A stretch of 64,000 nt of DNA, taken from contig QCLS01000005.1 of assembly GCA_003214355.1 (NCBI GenBank), positions 1 to 64,000 on the forward strand, given 5' to 3'. Made by a program: the position numbers and the translations under genes. Below, one piece after another: positions 22,249 through 32,693 of this stretch (within the stretch, counting starts at the first letter, position 1; each line of letters begins with the position of its first letter). Source of the DNA: Prochlorococcus sp. AG-418-C09. Its GTDB lineage: Bacteria; Cyanobacteriota; Cyanobacteriia; PCC-6307; Cyanobiaceae. The notes below the pieces were generated by a model, which searched no databases, was not told where the DNA came from, and worked only from the letters and a program-made list of their open reading frames with translations.

Positions 22249-25200
22249 TTATTCGTCATTACCGTTTATGATGTCTTCAACTTTTTTAGCCATTTCAGTA
22301 AGCCAATTTATAAGATTAGTGATCTGATTCTCCAAATCGAGCATTCCTAAACCACGTATTATTATTTTTGTGTTTTCTTTTTGTTTTAGGTAAATGAATT
22401 TACTTTGAATATTAGTAGGTAGAGAATCTCTCATGTAATTGAATGCATTTGTCTGCATTCTTGTTTCTATTTCTACATTAGGTTTTTTTGTTTTGATCTT
22501 CTCAAAGCCACATTTCTTAGCTAATAGTTTTAATTTCATTATTTGTAGAAGTGTTTCTACTGGACTTGGGATTACCCCGTATCTACTTACCCAATCAGTT
22601 GCTAATTCAGTTATTTCATCATTATTTATGCAGCTTGTAACATTCTTATAAGCTTCTAGTTTTTCATCACGATTAGATATCCATGTAGATGGTATAAAAG
22701 CATTTACTGGTAAATCTATTTGAGTATCTGAGACTTCTGGTATTTCGCGTCCATTTAAGTCAGAAATTGCTTCATGTAGCATTTCTATATAAAGGTCATA
22801 TCCTATTGTATTAACCTGCCCACTTTGTTTTTCTCCTAATACACTTCCAACCCCTCTTATTTCCATGTCTTTCATGGCGAGTTGATATCCACTTCCAAGT
22901 TCAGAGAAATCTTTTATCGCCATAAGACGCAGTTTTGCTTCCTCGTTAATCTTATTTGTATTTGGGTAAAACAACCATGCATAAGCTTGAATACCGCTTC
23001 TCCCTACTCTTCCTCTTAATTGATATAGTTGAGCAAGACCAAACTTATGCGCATCCTCGATAATTATTGTATTAACTTTTGGAATGTCTAAACCGCTCTC
23101 AATTATTGTTGTACAAAGCATTAAATCAACTTCTCCATTATTAAATGTAACCATTGCATTTTCTAGATCTTTCTCATTCATTTGTCCATGAGCAATAATG
23201 AATTTCAAATTCTGAAACATACCTTTTAATTTTTCAACGGCTTGTTCTATATCAGCAATTCTCGGTAAAACGTAAAATATCTGTCCTCCTCTATCAAGCT
23301 CTTTACTTATAGCAGTCCTAATCACATCAATACTGTTTTCAGACAAGTATGTTTTTATTGCTCTCCTTGATGGCGGAGGAGTTGTTAACAAACTCATTTG
23401 CCTAATACCAGATAAACTCATGTAAAGAGTTCTTGGTATTGGTGTCGCACTAAGAGTTAAAACGTCTAAGTTTTTCTTAAATGTTTTTATCTTTTCCTTT
23501 TGTTTTACACCAAATCTTTGTTCCTCATCTATGACCAATAATCCAAGATTTTTAAAACTTATTTCTTTCCATAAAATTTGATGAGTAGCAATAACTAAAT
23601 CGATATTATTATTTTTTAATCCATCAATAATTTCTCGTTTTTCTGATGATGATTTAAATCTATTTAGTAAAGATACCTTTATTGGATAAGGAGAAAATCT
23701 GTCACTTATGTTTTTCCAATGTTGTTGTGTTAACACAGTCGTTGGTGCAAGCATAATAACTTGCTTTCCAGCTGTAATGGCTTTAAATATTGCACGTATA
23801 GCCACTTCTGTTTTCCCAAATCCAACATCCCCACATATTAGTCTGTCCATGGGCTTTTCATCTTGCATATCATGTTTTATATCTGTTACAGCTTTTATTT
23901 GATCTGCAGTGGCTTGATGAGGGAATGAATCTTCTAATTCTATTTGCCAAGGCCCGTCTTCAGGATAGGAATAACCTTTAAGCTTTTCTCTCTCTGCATA
24001 AAGTTTTAACAAATCAAGTGCTACTTTCTTTATCTCTTTTTTGTTTTTTTGCTTAACCTTAAACCATTCTGTACCTCCTAACTTATTTATTTTTGGATTT
24101 ATATTTCCAGAGGACCTATATTTACATATGCTTCCTAATTGATCTGCCGCGATACTAATTTTGCCATCTGAATACTGAATTACGAGATAATCTCTTGATT
24201 CCCCACTAAGATTAATTTTCTCAATCTTAATAAACTTTCCAATACCATGATTTTTATGAACTATATAATCACCTGGATTGATTTTATTCAAATTAATTTT
24301 TCCACTTATACTTTTTTTCTTTCTCCTTATAAAAACATTTGTAAATATGTTTTGTTGGGCAAATAATTCTTTATCTGTAATTAGCGAAATTTTCCATATT
24401 GGAAGAAAAAATCCTTCCATTTCATAATTGTTCTTGTTTTTTATAATTACGGGCGTTGAATTTAAGGAACAATTCTCTATTTTCTTTATATCGTCTGAAT
24501 TCTCTATATATTCGGCATTACATGAATGATCATTGAGTAATGTAAGAGTCCTTTTGGGTTGAGCGGATAAAATCCAGACTCTATCTTTGTTCTTATTGAA
24601 TTTACTTATTTCTAATGCAAGTTTTTTAAATTGTTTGGGAGGTGACTTAATTATTTTGTCATTAATTTCAAAGGAATTTATTTTGTTTTTATTTGTAATT
24701 AATTGATATAGATTAATCTGAATATAGTCATTTATTTTCTGATATATTTTTTCATTTTTTTCATATAGATTTGGCTCTAATTTTTTTTTAATATCGTTTT
24801 TGTCAAGAATCTCATCTATCCCAATTCTATTTAGTTCAAAGTTGTTTTTGGAATCTTCATACCAGTTTGATGTGAATTCTGCACAGAGTTCTGGTTCATC
24901 CAAAACTATTATCGTATCCTTTTTTATGAAATCAATTATGCTTGATATATTATCTTCAATTAAACCTATATATTTTTCAAGATTTTGAATATTCTCATTG
25001 CCTTCATAAAAATCCCCATTTATCGAGAGACTTTTTAATCTTTTTAATATTACTTGATATGATCCTGATTGTGTAAGACTGATTTGGTTTATAGTATCTA
25101 AAGTCTTTTGATTCGAAGGGTCATATTCTCTAATTTTTTCTACTACATTGTCATAAAATTCTATCCTTATTGGGGTTTCATTATTTACTGGGTAGACGTC

Positions 25201-25749
25201 AACAATATCTCCCCTCCTACTCCAGTTTCCCTCATATGAAGTAACATTTTCTTTTTTGTATCCTAGTTCTGTAAATCGCTTAACTAAATTTTCGATTTCA
25301 ATAGTCTGCCCTTTTTTAATTCTTAAATTATTTTCTATGAAATATTTTTTATTTAATAAATGAGGTTGTAGTGATCTTTCAGTAGTTATGATGATGTTAT
25401 TTTTACTATTACTGTTAATTAATTTATTTATGATATTAAGTTGAGCGTATTCTACCTCACTTGATTTATTTCTAAATTCATAGGGTAAATATTCATTTGG
25501 AGGATAATAAAGAATATTACTATTATCTATACTTTCAAAATACCCGATCCATTTATAAGCTATTTCAGTATTTGGACATATTAATAAGATATCTTTCTCT
25601 TTTAGTCTGGCGATACTTTCAATTAAGATAGACTTAGCATATCTACTTGATCCTATAAGATTTATTTCTCCTTTCCTAAATATTCTTTTGACTAATTCAT
25701 TTGTAATTTGAGTATTAGATATATAACTTATTAATGACTTTAGACTCAT
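22249..25749 (-). CDS. mfd: transcription-repair coupling factor
   Basis: 1166 aa; CarD-like RID region (GDYIVHKNHGIGKF), helicase motifs GDVGFGKTEVAIRA, DEEQ, QLRGRVGRSG. Confidence 0.97.
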   Translation of the reverse strand: MSLKSLISYISNTQITNELVKRIFRKGEINLIGSSRYAKSILIESIARLKEKDILLICPNTEIAYKWIGYFESIDNSNILYYPPNEYLPYEFRNKSSEVEYAQLNIINKLINSNSKNNIIITTERSLQPHLLNKKYFIENNLRIKKGQTIEIENLVKRFTELGYKKENVTSYEGNWSRRGDIVDVYPVNNETPIRIEFYDNVVEKIREYDPSNQKTLDTINQISLTQSGSYQVILKRLKSLSINGDFYEGNENIQNLEKYIGLIEDNISSIIDFIKKDTIIVLDEPELCAEFTSNWYEDSKNNFELNRIGIDEILDKNDIKKKLEPNLYEKNEKIYQKINDYIQINLYQLITNKNKINSFEINDKIIKSPPKQFKKLALEISKFNKNKDRVWILSAQPKRTLTLLNDHSCNAEYIENSDDIKKIENCSLNSTPVIIKNKNNYEMEGFFLPIWKISLITDKELFAQQNIFTNVFIRRKKKSISGKINLNKINPGDYIVHKNHGIGKFIKIEKINLSGESRDYLVIQYSDGKISIAADQLGSICKYRSSGNINPKINKLGGTEWFKVKQKNKKEIKKVALDLLKLYAEREKLKGYSYPEDGPWQIELEDSFPHQATADQIKAVTDIKHDMQDEKPMDRLICGDVGFGKTEVAIRAIFKAITAGKQVIMLAPTTVLTQQHWKNISDRFSPYPIKVSLLNRFKSSSEKREIIDGLKNNNIDLVIATHQILWKEISFKNLGLLVIDEEQRFGVKQKEKIKTFKKNLDVLTLSATPIPRTLYMSLSGIRQMSLLTTPPPSRRAIKTYLSENSIDVIRTAISKELDRGGQIFYVLPRIADIEQAVEKLKGMFQNLKFIIAHGQMNEKDLENAMVTFNNGEVDLMLCTTIIESGLDIPKVNTIIIEDAHKFGLAQLYQLRGRVGRSGIQAYAWLFYPNTNKINEEAKLRLMAIKDFSELGSGYQLAMKDMEIRGVGSVLGEKQSGQVNTIGYDLYIEMLHEAISDLNGREIPEVSDTQIDLPVNAFIPSTWISNRDEKLEAYKNVTSCINNDEITELATDWVSRYGVIPSPVETLLQIMKLKLLAKKCGFEKIKTKKPNVEIETRMQTNAFNYMRDSLPTNIQSKFIYLKQKENTKIIIRGLGMLDLENQITNLINWLTEMAKKVEDIINGNDE

Positions 25750-25798
25750 CAGTTAATTTATTTCTTGATTAAGCAATAGTCTTCAATTATATTAGATT

Positions 25799-26524
25799 TT
25801 GTATGATTTTGAAAAATACATAATGGATACTGCTGCAGTTAATTCATTTATTCCTACATTAGATCAAATAGATAGCTGGTATGAGATATTAACTGTTTTA
25901 CCAATATTAATTAGCTTGGAATTATTGCTTTCAGCAGACAATGCGGTTGCATTAGCCTCTCTAACAAAATCTCTTAAAAATGCTAAGGATCGTTCACGTG
26001 CATTAAATCTAGGCATAACAATTTCTTTGGTTTTAAGAATATTACTAATAATATTATCCAGCTTTTTATTAAAATATATGTTTATAAGAATATTAGCAGG
26101 AACTTATCTTATCTATCTCTTTGTTGCTAATTTCATTAATCAGCTCAGTGATAATAATCAAAATGAAGAGAATGAAGTAAAAGATGATAATCGTTTTATT
26201 AAGATCGTTGCTTTATTATCAATTACTGATTTAGCCTTTTCTATAGATAGTATTACAACGGCTGTAGCAATTAGTGACCAATATATATTAGTAATTATTG
26301 GAGCAATTATTGGTGTAATAGCTTTGAGATTTACTTCGGGCATTTTTTTAAGACTTTTAGATTATTTTCTGAATTTAGAGATGGCTGGTTATGTTGCTAT
26401 CTTAATTATTGGAATTAAACTTATTTTAAACACTATTTTTACTGAAGTATTTTTATCTGATTACTATTTTTATATCCTTATTCTTATTTCTTTCATTTGG
26501 GGGTTTTCAAAAAGAAAAGATTAA
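25799..26524 (+). CDS. TerC family integral membrane protein
   Basis: LELLLSADNAVALASL, DLAFSIDSITTAVAI: TerC-type acidic TM motifs. Confidence 0.85.
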   Translation: MYDFEKYIMDTAAVNSFIPTLDQIDSWYEILTVLPILISLELLLSADNAVALASLTKSLKNAKDRSRALNLGITISLVLRILLIILSSFLLKYMFIRILAGTYLIYLFVANFINQLSDNNQNEENEVKDDNRFIKIVALLSITDLAFSIDSITTAVAISDQYILVIIGAIIGVIALRFTSGIFLRLLDYFLNLEMAGYVAILIIGIKLILNTIFTEVFLSDYYFYILILISFIWGFSKRKD

Positions 26525-26531
26525 TATTCCT

Positions 26532-27515
26532 TCAAATTAAATTCTGATTTAATTGAGGTTTTAATTGTTGTATTAATTGTCTTTTAGAAGAGCTCTTTTT
26601 CCCTTCGAGTTTTATTTCTAGAATAAGTATTGGATCTGTTTTTGTAGTAAGAATAAAACCTAGATCATTTATGATGCCAATTATTTCTCCAGGCTTAGAT
26701 TTTGTTTTTTTGATTTTTATATTAAATTTCTTAGTTAAATCATCAATGCTTAATATTATGGCCGAGAGAATTTTCATGTTTTTATTATTGAAGTTAATGA
26801 ATGCTCTTGGATATAAACCATTTATTTTTCTTGTTATTTCAAGGGCGGTACCGTTCAAGTTTATTAAATAGTCTGACTTATTTATCATTCTGGCATATTT
26901 AATTTCTCTGTTCATTTCTAATTGTGATGTCGTTTCAATTTCCTTTATTAATAAACTTCTCTCTATGATATCTAAACTTTCTATGACTAATTCTTCTGAC
27001 AATTTACTAAGTTTATTTGATAGGGTTATTAAATTATCATTTTGAGCTATTGGTATTTTTTTTTCTATGAGAATATTTCCTGTATCCAGACCTTCTTCCA
27101 TCTCCATGATTCCAACGCCTGTGAATTTATCTCCTGATAAAAGCGACCAATGGACTGGAGCAGCTCCTCTCCATCTCGGTAAAAGAGAAGCATGTGCATT
27201 CCATGAACCGTATTTTGGTATATCTAATAATTCTTTAGTAAGTATTTTCCCATATGCTATTACAATAAAAACATCACATTCCTTTTCTCTCAATATTTCT
27301 ACTAGATCGTTATTACCTTTTATTTTATGTGGACATATAGTTGGAATTCTATGATCATCAGCTAATTCTTTAACAGGTGAAGGTTCGAATTTACTACCTC
27401 TTGATCTTTTCTTATCTGGTTGAGTGACTACAGCAAGAAGTTCATGATTAGAGTTAATTAGAGCATGTAAAGTATTTATTGAATATTTAGGCGTCCCCCA
27501 AAAGATTATTTTCAC
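26532..27515 (-). CDS. fmt: methionyl-tRNA formyltransferase
   Basis: IIFWGTPKYSINTL, NAHASLLPRWRGAAPVHW. Confidence 0.97.
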   Translation of the reverse strand: MKIIFWGTPKYSINTLHALINSNHELLAVVTQPDKKRSRGSKFEPSPVKELADDHRIPTICPHKIKGNNDLVEILREKECDVFIVIAYGKILTKELLDIPKYGSWNAHASLLPRWRGAAPVHWSLLSGDKFTGVGIMEMEEGLDTGNILIEKKIPIAQNDNLITLSNKLSKLSEELVIESLDIIERSLLIKEIETTSQLEMNREIKYARMINKSDYLINLNGTALEITRKINGLYPRAFINFNNKNMKILSAIILSIDDLTKKFNIKIKKTKSKPGEIIGIINDLGFILTTKTDPILILEIKLEGKKSSSKRQLIQQLKPQLNQNLI

Positions 27516-28873
27516 GCTTCACCAGTAATAGATAAGTTGCTTATCCATACATGTGGTGCAATTCCACTTGTAGTTATTTCTTGAATCTTTTCTATGTTTA
27601 TTATTTCTTTAAGTAACATTTTAAAATCACCAGCAACGGTAGCAGCCTCAATTGATATTTTTTCTCCATCTCTAACAAACCATCCATCAAAAGGAAGTGA
27701 GAATGAGCCTTGACTTGATTTTACACCCGCATGAATAGCATTGAGCTCTTCTATAAGAACAAAATCACCAAGATATGTTTGATGGTTTAGTGTGTCATCA
27801 AATGATGATACGTGTTCAGATCTTTCAACAATTAACCAATCAGGTGATACCGAAACTTTCGAGCCAAGTCCAGCGTGGCCTGTTGGATTAGTATTAAAGA
27901 TCCTTGCTGTTGATTCAGAATGTAAAAGATTAGTTAATTTACCAGCGTTAATAATGCATAGCTTTTGTGTTGGAGTACCCTCACCATCAAACGGGGCAGA
28001 AGAAATGTTCTTTTCATGCAACCCATCATCGTATAGATTTAATCCCTCACTTCCTATTATTTCTCCTAGAGAGTTCTTAGTCGATATACTCACACCATCA
28101 ATAATACTTCTAGCATTAAACATTGAGCTAAAAGCGCTTATTAGTGTCAAAAATGCTTCAGGAGAGAAACATACCTTATATTTTCCAGTTTTAATAGGTT
28201 CGTAATTAAGATGTGAAATGGTTTTATCAGCAGCTTCATTTACACAAGAGTCAATATCTATTTCTTGCAAAAAATGTCCTAATTTAAAAGAACCAGAACT
28301 TCTAGGTTTTTTTTCACTTTCTTCAGCTCTTGCATATAAATAAAGAGCTGCCTGGCTATTTTTATAGAATCTTGATGCTCCTTCACTATTTGCATATATT
28401 CTTTTAAAAAAACTCTCTGATAGTCCATTATATGGAACTGATTTTATTGAGGGATGTTTTGTTAATAGATTTTTTTCTGCTTCTTTTAATACAGTTAATA
28501 ATTTCTTTATACCAGCAGGATTTTTTTTATCTGGGTTCTTATGTTCGATTATCATCTTTGCTAACGGAGAGAAATTAGTTTGTTCGTTCTGATTTCCGTA
28601 TGCTGAGGCTTGATTTGCTTGATTCAATGCCTTTTTTAATCCATATTCACTTAAATCACTTGTAGTGGTAATTCCAACCTGATTCTTTTTATTCCATACC
28701 CTTAAAGTTAATATCTGTTTCTGAGAAGCCTTTAATTGTTTCGCAACACCTCTATCTACTTGAACTGAATAATCATTTGAAAAGCTTGCTCCATAATCCC
28801 ACTTGTGAATTGATAGTTGTTTAGCATTTTTGGCTATTAATTCTGTTAAAGTTGACAACTTATCAGTATTCAT
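27512..28873 (-). CDS. TldE/PmbA-like metalloprotease subunit
   Basis: PmbA/TldE family, directly downstream of tldD with 4-bp overlap. Confidence 0.88.
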   Translation of the reverse strand: MNTDKLSTLTELIAKNAKQLSIHKWDYGASFSNDYSVQVDRGVAKQLKASQKQILTLRVWNKKNQVGITTTSDLSEYGLKKALNQANQASAYGNQNEQTNFSPLAKMIIEHKNPDKKNPAGIKKLLTVLKEAEKNLLTKHPSIKSVPYNGLSESFFKRIYANSEGASRFYKNSQAALYLYARAEESEKKPRSSGSFKLGHFLQEIDIDSCVNEAADKTISHLNYEPIKTGKYKVCFSPEAFLTLISAFSSMFNARSIIDGVSISTKNSLGEIIGSEGLNLYDDGLHEKNISSAPFDGEGTPTQKLCIINAGKLTNLLHSESTARIFNTNPTGHAGLGSKVSVSPDWLIVERSEHVSSFDDTLNHQTYLGDFVLIEELNAIHAGVKSSQGSFSLPFDGWFVRDGEKISIEAATVAGDFKMLLKEIINIEKIQEITTSGIAPHVWISNLSITGEA

Positions 28874-30291
28874 CTTCCTCCAATAGTTATTGAATCTACT
28901 TTAATATGAGGTTGGCCTACAGTTACATTTATACTTCCACTAACGGATCCACAGAAACCAGGAGCAAGTTCTAGATCATCGCCACACATAGATATTCTTG
29001 ACATAACTTCCTTCGCTTCACCAATTAATGTCGCTCCTTTAACAGGCTTTGTTATTTTTCCATCTTTAATTAAATATGCTTCTTCAACAGCAAAATTAAA
29101 TTGTCCTGTTGCTCCTACACTACCTCCACCCATGGATTTACAATATAAACCATCCTCTATGCTATTAATTAAATCATCCTTACTGTAGCTTCCTTTTGCT
29201 ATGAAAGTGTTCCTCATTCTTGAAGCTGCCGCATATGAATAATTTTGTCTTCTGCCACTTCCAGTTCTCTTATGACCTGTTCTTAGTTCCCCTGCTCTAT
29301 CTGATATAAACTTTTTTAAAATACCATTTTCTATTAGAACTGATTTCTCTGGTTCCATTCCTTCATCATCAATAGAAAGTGAACCAAATGAATTTTCTGA
29401 CAATCCTTCATCGACAGCCGTTACTGATTCGTGGGCAATTTTTTTATTAAGTTTGTCTGCAAATGGAGTAGTACCTCTTTCTATTTGAGTTGTTTCTAGA
29501 AGATGGCCGCATGCCTCGTGAAAGATAACACCTCCAAATTTATTTGCTAAAACAACAGGCTTTTGACCAGCCTGAACATAATCTGCATAAAGCATATTCA
29601 TTGAACTTTCAAGAACTTCATTTGAAGCTTGTAGGTTATTCCAGGATCTGAAATCATCGGGGTTATCAGAAGAGCCATATCTTCTACTACCTGTAGACCT
29701 ATAATTTCTGTCAGTTGTTATTACATTGAGACCCACTGTTTGATGGAGTCTTATATCTTTAGCAAAAGTTCCATCACTTGCAGCGATTAAAACTTTCTGC
29801 CAGTTTCTTGAATAACTTCCTTTTCTTACTTCAACTTTTTTGTCTTTCTTCAGAAATTTTGTACTTAATAATAATTTATCGCTAACTTCATTTATTGAAG
29901 GTATTATATCAAGCCAATTTTCTTTATCAGTATTATATTCTCTTAATTTCTCAAGTCCATCAAATCTAGCATCGTTTTTTTTATTAGATATATTTAACAT
30001 TTCTAATGCTTGATTAATTGATTTGATTAAACCATCCTTAGTTAAGTCATTGGTACTAACAAAACCATCTCGTTTATCCTTAAAAACCCGTATACCAGCT
30101 CCTTTCCCAAATGAAGGACTCACATTTGTTACGAAATCCTCTTCTACTAAAACCGAGATATTATCAGTATTTTCTAGGAATACTTCCAAAAAGTCTGCTC
30201 CTAAGGATAAGCCATAATGAATTATTTCTTCGAGTAATTGTTTATTTGTTTCCTCAAAACTTATTTCATTCGATTGTTCTGTTAAAAGCAT
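28870..30291 (-). CDS. tldD: TldD metalloprotease subunit
   Basis: Contains HEACGH (GGVIFHEACGHLLE), the TldD zinc motif. Confidence 0.92.
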   Translation of the reverse strand: MLLTEQSNEISFEETNKQLLEEIIHYGLSLGADFLEVFLENTDNISVLVEEDFVTNVSPSFGKGAGIRVFKDKRDGFVSTNDLTKDGLIKSINQALEMLNISNKKNDARFDGLEKLREYNTDKENWLDIIPSINEVSDKLLLSTKFLKKDKKVEVRKGSYSRNWQKVLIAASDGTFAKDIRLHQTVGLNVITTDRNYRSTGSRRYGSSDNPDDFRSWNNLQASNEVLESSMNMLYADYVQAGQKPVVLANKFGGVIFHEACGHLLETTQIERGTTPFADKLNKKIAHESVTAVDEGLSENSFGSLSIDDEGMEPEKSVLIENGILKKFISDRAGELRTGHKRTGSGRRQNYSYAAASRMRNTFIAKGSYSKDDLINSIEDGLYCKSMGGGSVGATGQFNFAVEEAYLIKDGKITKPVKGATLIGEAKEVMSRISMCGDDLELAPGFCGSVSGSINVTVGQPHIKVDSITIGGR

Positions 30292-30324
30292 TTTAAATAA
30301 ATATAATCTGATAACAAGTTCTTA

Positions 30325-31401
30325 TTATCTTATAGCTGGTTGATAATCGTTACTGTTAAGAGGTTTTAATAAGTATAGTCTCAATAACTGATAACCGTTT
30401 GATATGTAGTGTGGTAATTTCTGAATGGCTTTAATGGCTTTATTATTATTACCTTTGTCTATCATAGATAAGTTTTTATTATTGGTAATAATTTCTTCTA
30501 GTCTTTTGTAGAAGGATTCGTGATTAACGTTAAGCACAACAGGAAAAACCCTGGCTGATGTTTCATTGGTTTTCTCAATTACATATTTATCGTATTCTCT
30601 TGCATTTAGTCCAAGTGCAGCATAAAACTCTTTTCTTCCAACGTCCCTTACATACATTGTTGCGAAAACTGCCAGCAAAAAGAATCTACACCATAACTTA
30701 GCTGTGAATCCTTTAACTGTAGATGGCTGAGCCTTCATTAATGCATCAAAGAAATCACCATGTCTATTTTCATCCTGACACCAATTCTCAAAGAAATTAA
30801 AAATTGGAAAAATTTTACTTTCAGGATTCTTTTCCAGATGTCTATAAATTGCAATGTATCTCCAATATCCAATCTTTTCTGACAGGTACGTTGCATAAAA
30901 GATGAATTTAGGCTTGAAGAATGTGTAATCTTTATTTGCGGTTAGGAATCCTAAATCCAACTGAAGACCAAAGTCATTCATAGATTTATTTAGAAAACCA
31001 GCATGCCTAGCCTCATCACGGGCCATGTGGGCAAAGCATTCAGCTAATAATGGATTCTTATCTTTTATTCTTCTACTTAATTCTTTATATAGTAGAAAAC
31101 CTGAGAACTCAGATGTACAACTTTGCTCTAAGAATTCAACAAATACCTTCCTTGTTTCGGGATCAAGCTTATCTGCTGCGCCTTCAAATTCTTCATTCCT
31201 AACAAAATGATGCCTATTGTAATCTTTTCTAAATTCCTCACAAATAGCTTCTAATTCTTCTTCATTAATGGACAAATCCATTTTTGCCATTGCATCAAAG
31301 TCAGTTGTGTAAAACCTGGGGGTTAGAATTGTTTCTTTTGCAGGTTCCTTCCCATTGTTGGGTTTAGTTTTATTTTTTGTTTCGAAAGCTTGCTGTACCA
31401 T
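30325..31401 (-). CDS. acsF: Mg-protoporphyrin IX monomethyl ester oxidative cyclase
   Basis: [18 protein letters not shown]; ferritin-like diiron motifs [21 protein letters not shown]. Confidence 0.96.
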   Translation of the reverse strand: MVQQAFETKNKTKPNNGKEPAKETILTPRFYTTDFDAMAKMDLSINEEELEAICEEFRKDYNRHHFVRNEEFEGAADKLDPETRKVFVEFLEQSCTSEFSGFLLYKELSRRIKDKNPLLAECFAHMARDEARHAGFLNKSMNDFGLQLDLGFLTANKDYTFFKPKFIFYATYLSEKIGYWRYIAIYRHLEKNPESKIFPIFNFFENWCQDENRHGDFFDALMKAQPSTVKGFTAKLWCRFFLLAVFATMYVRDVGRKEFYAALGLNAREYDKYVIEKTNETSARVFPVVLNVNHESFYKRLEEIITNNKNLSMIDKGNNNKAIKAIQKLPHYISNGYQLLRLYLLKPLNSNDYQPAIR

Positions 31402-31482
31402 TTTATGTATTCCGTTATTACTATTATTTACTATTAATTGTTAATTTGAGAGAAACGTAAACTACATGTCATTCTTTTGAAA

Positions 31483-32094
31483 TTAATTTATACCTAGAAG
31501 TTTTTGTCCATTTAGCCTTTGTAAGATTCTTGATATTATCAATTTAAGAGTTATTTTCCTTTCATCAATTAAGAATGATTCAAGAACACTGGGTTTTTCA
31601 TTAAATCTGCTAAGAGTAAAACTCTTCAAGGATGTAATATCATCTTTTTCAAATGACAGCCAAAAATTACAAGTATCTTGGATAGAGCAATACACATACC
31701 AACATTTATCTCCAGTTATTGGTCTTATATTGTTTTCTAATTTTATTTCAACAATCTTTTTTCCAAATTTCTGGAGCTCTTCTTTCATTTGAGGAATTAA
31801 ATAATCGTTAATAAATTCTTTAAAGGGTTTCTTTTCTATAGGTAATTCCTTTAATGGCTTTGATTTTGGAGGAATATTACCATCTATTTGATTGCATTTA
31901 TTTAAATCATTGTTTTTTGTTTGTACAGTCTTTTCATCATTTGATAATGTTGCAACATCATTATTTTCTTTTTGAACACTTTTCTCATTAGAATTTATTA
32001 TTTGATCATCCTTTATTCTTTCTTTTTCACTTTTAGTATTTTTTAAATCTTCTAAATTAGAAGTATCTTCTTTGATTTCTTTGTTATCGTTCAT
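31483..32094 (-). CDS. DUF2996-like protein with low-complexity N-terminus
   Basis: C-terminal WLSFEKDDITSLKSFTLSRFNEKPSVLESFLIDERKITLKLIISRILQRLNGQKLLG. Confidence 0.75.
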   Translation of the reverse strand: MNDNKEIKEDTSNLEDLKNTKSEKERIKDDQIINSNEKSVQKENNDVATLSNDEKTVQTKNNDLNKCNQIDGNIPPKSKPLKELPIEKKPFKEFINDYLIPQMKEELQKFGKKIVEIKLENNIRPITGDKCWYVYCSIQDTCNFWLSFEKDDITSLKSFTLSRFNEKPSVLESFLIDERKITLKLIISRILQRLNGQKLLGIN

Positions 32095-32164
32095 AATTTG
32101 ATTTTTTTATTAAAGAAATGATTTTTGTTATTTAAATTATAACGAGGAATTTAAATTAAATTTT

Positions 32165-32629
32165 TTACCATTCACTATTCTCATTTTGCCAATCATCAAT
32201 ATATCTTAAATCGGATTCATTTTTATCTGATTGTGTTTTAGAGACGTTCCTTGAATTCTGGTTAATAACTCTATAATTTACTGAAATAGTTGGTTGTGAT
32301 TCATTTATATCTCTTTCGGGGGGGCGTTCAAGATCGATTTGTTCATTGGAAATTGCTGATTCATCCTCATAATCTCCATATTCATCTTTATTGCTATGTT
32401 CTTGGAATTCATTTTTATCATTCATTTGAATATTGTTCAGAGTAAATAATGTGCTAAAGACAAATCCACTTAAAAATGAAATTGTAATTAAATTACCTAC
32501 TCTTATTTCTTTGGTATTCCATCTAAATAAATTTATTGAGGTCTTATTTGAATTGGTTAAGGATAGAATTGATAATAATAAAGCAGCAATCAGAATATAA
32601 AATGATATAAATGTTTTTTTCCTTCTCAT
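32165..32629 (-). CDS. hypothetical membrane protein (LapA-like topology)
   Basis: 154 aa, two N-terminal TM segments, acidic tail. Confidence 0.6.
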   Translation of the reverse strand: MRRKKTFISFYILIAALLLSILSLTNSNKTSINLFRWNTKEIRVGNLITISFLSGFVFSTLFTLNNIQMNDKNEFQEHSNKDEYGDYEDESAISNEQIDLERPPERDINESQPTISVNYRVINQNSRNVSKTQSDKNESDLRYIDDWQNENSEW

Positions 32630-32693
32630 TTTCTTTAAATCAATTTCTAATGACTCAAATTAATAAATAATAAAATCAATGATACATTATTTT

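Noticed and set aside
27792-28205. 137-aa + strand ORF in the track
   Set aside because: Fully antisense to the TldE/PmbA gene; shadow ORF.
28870-30291. Considered TldD/TldE pair as part of a modified-peptide biosynthesis cluster
   Set aside because: No precursor peptide or maturation enzymes nearby; tldD-tldE-fmt looks like a housekeeping operon.
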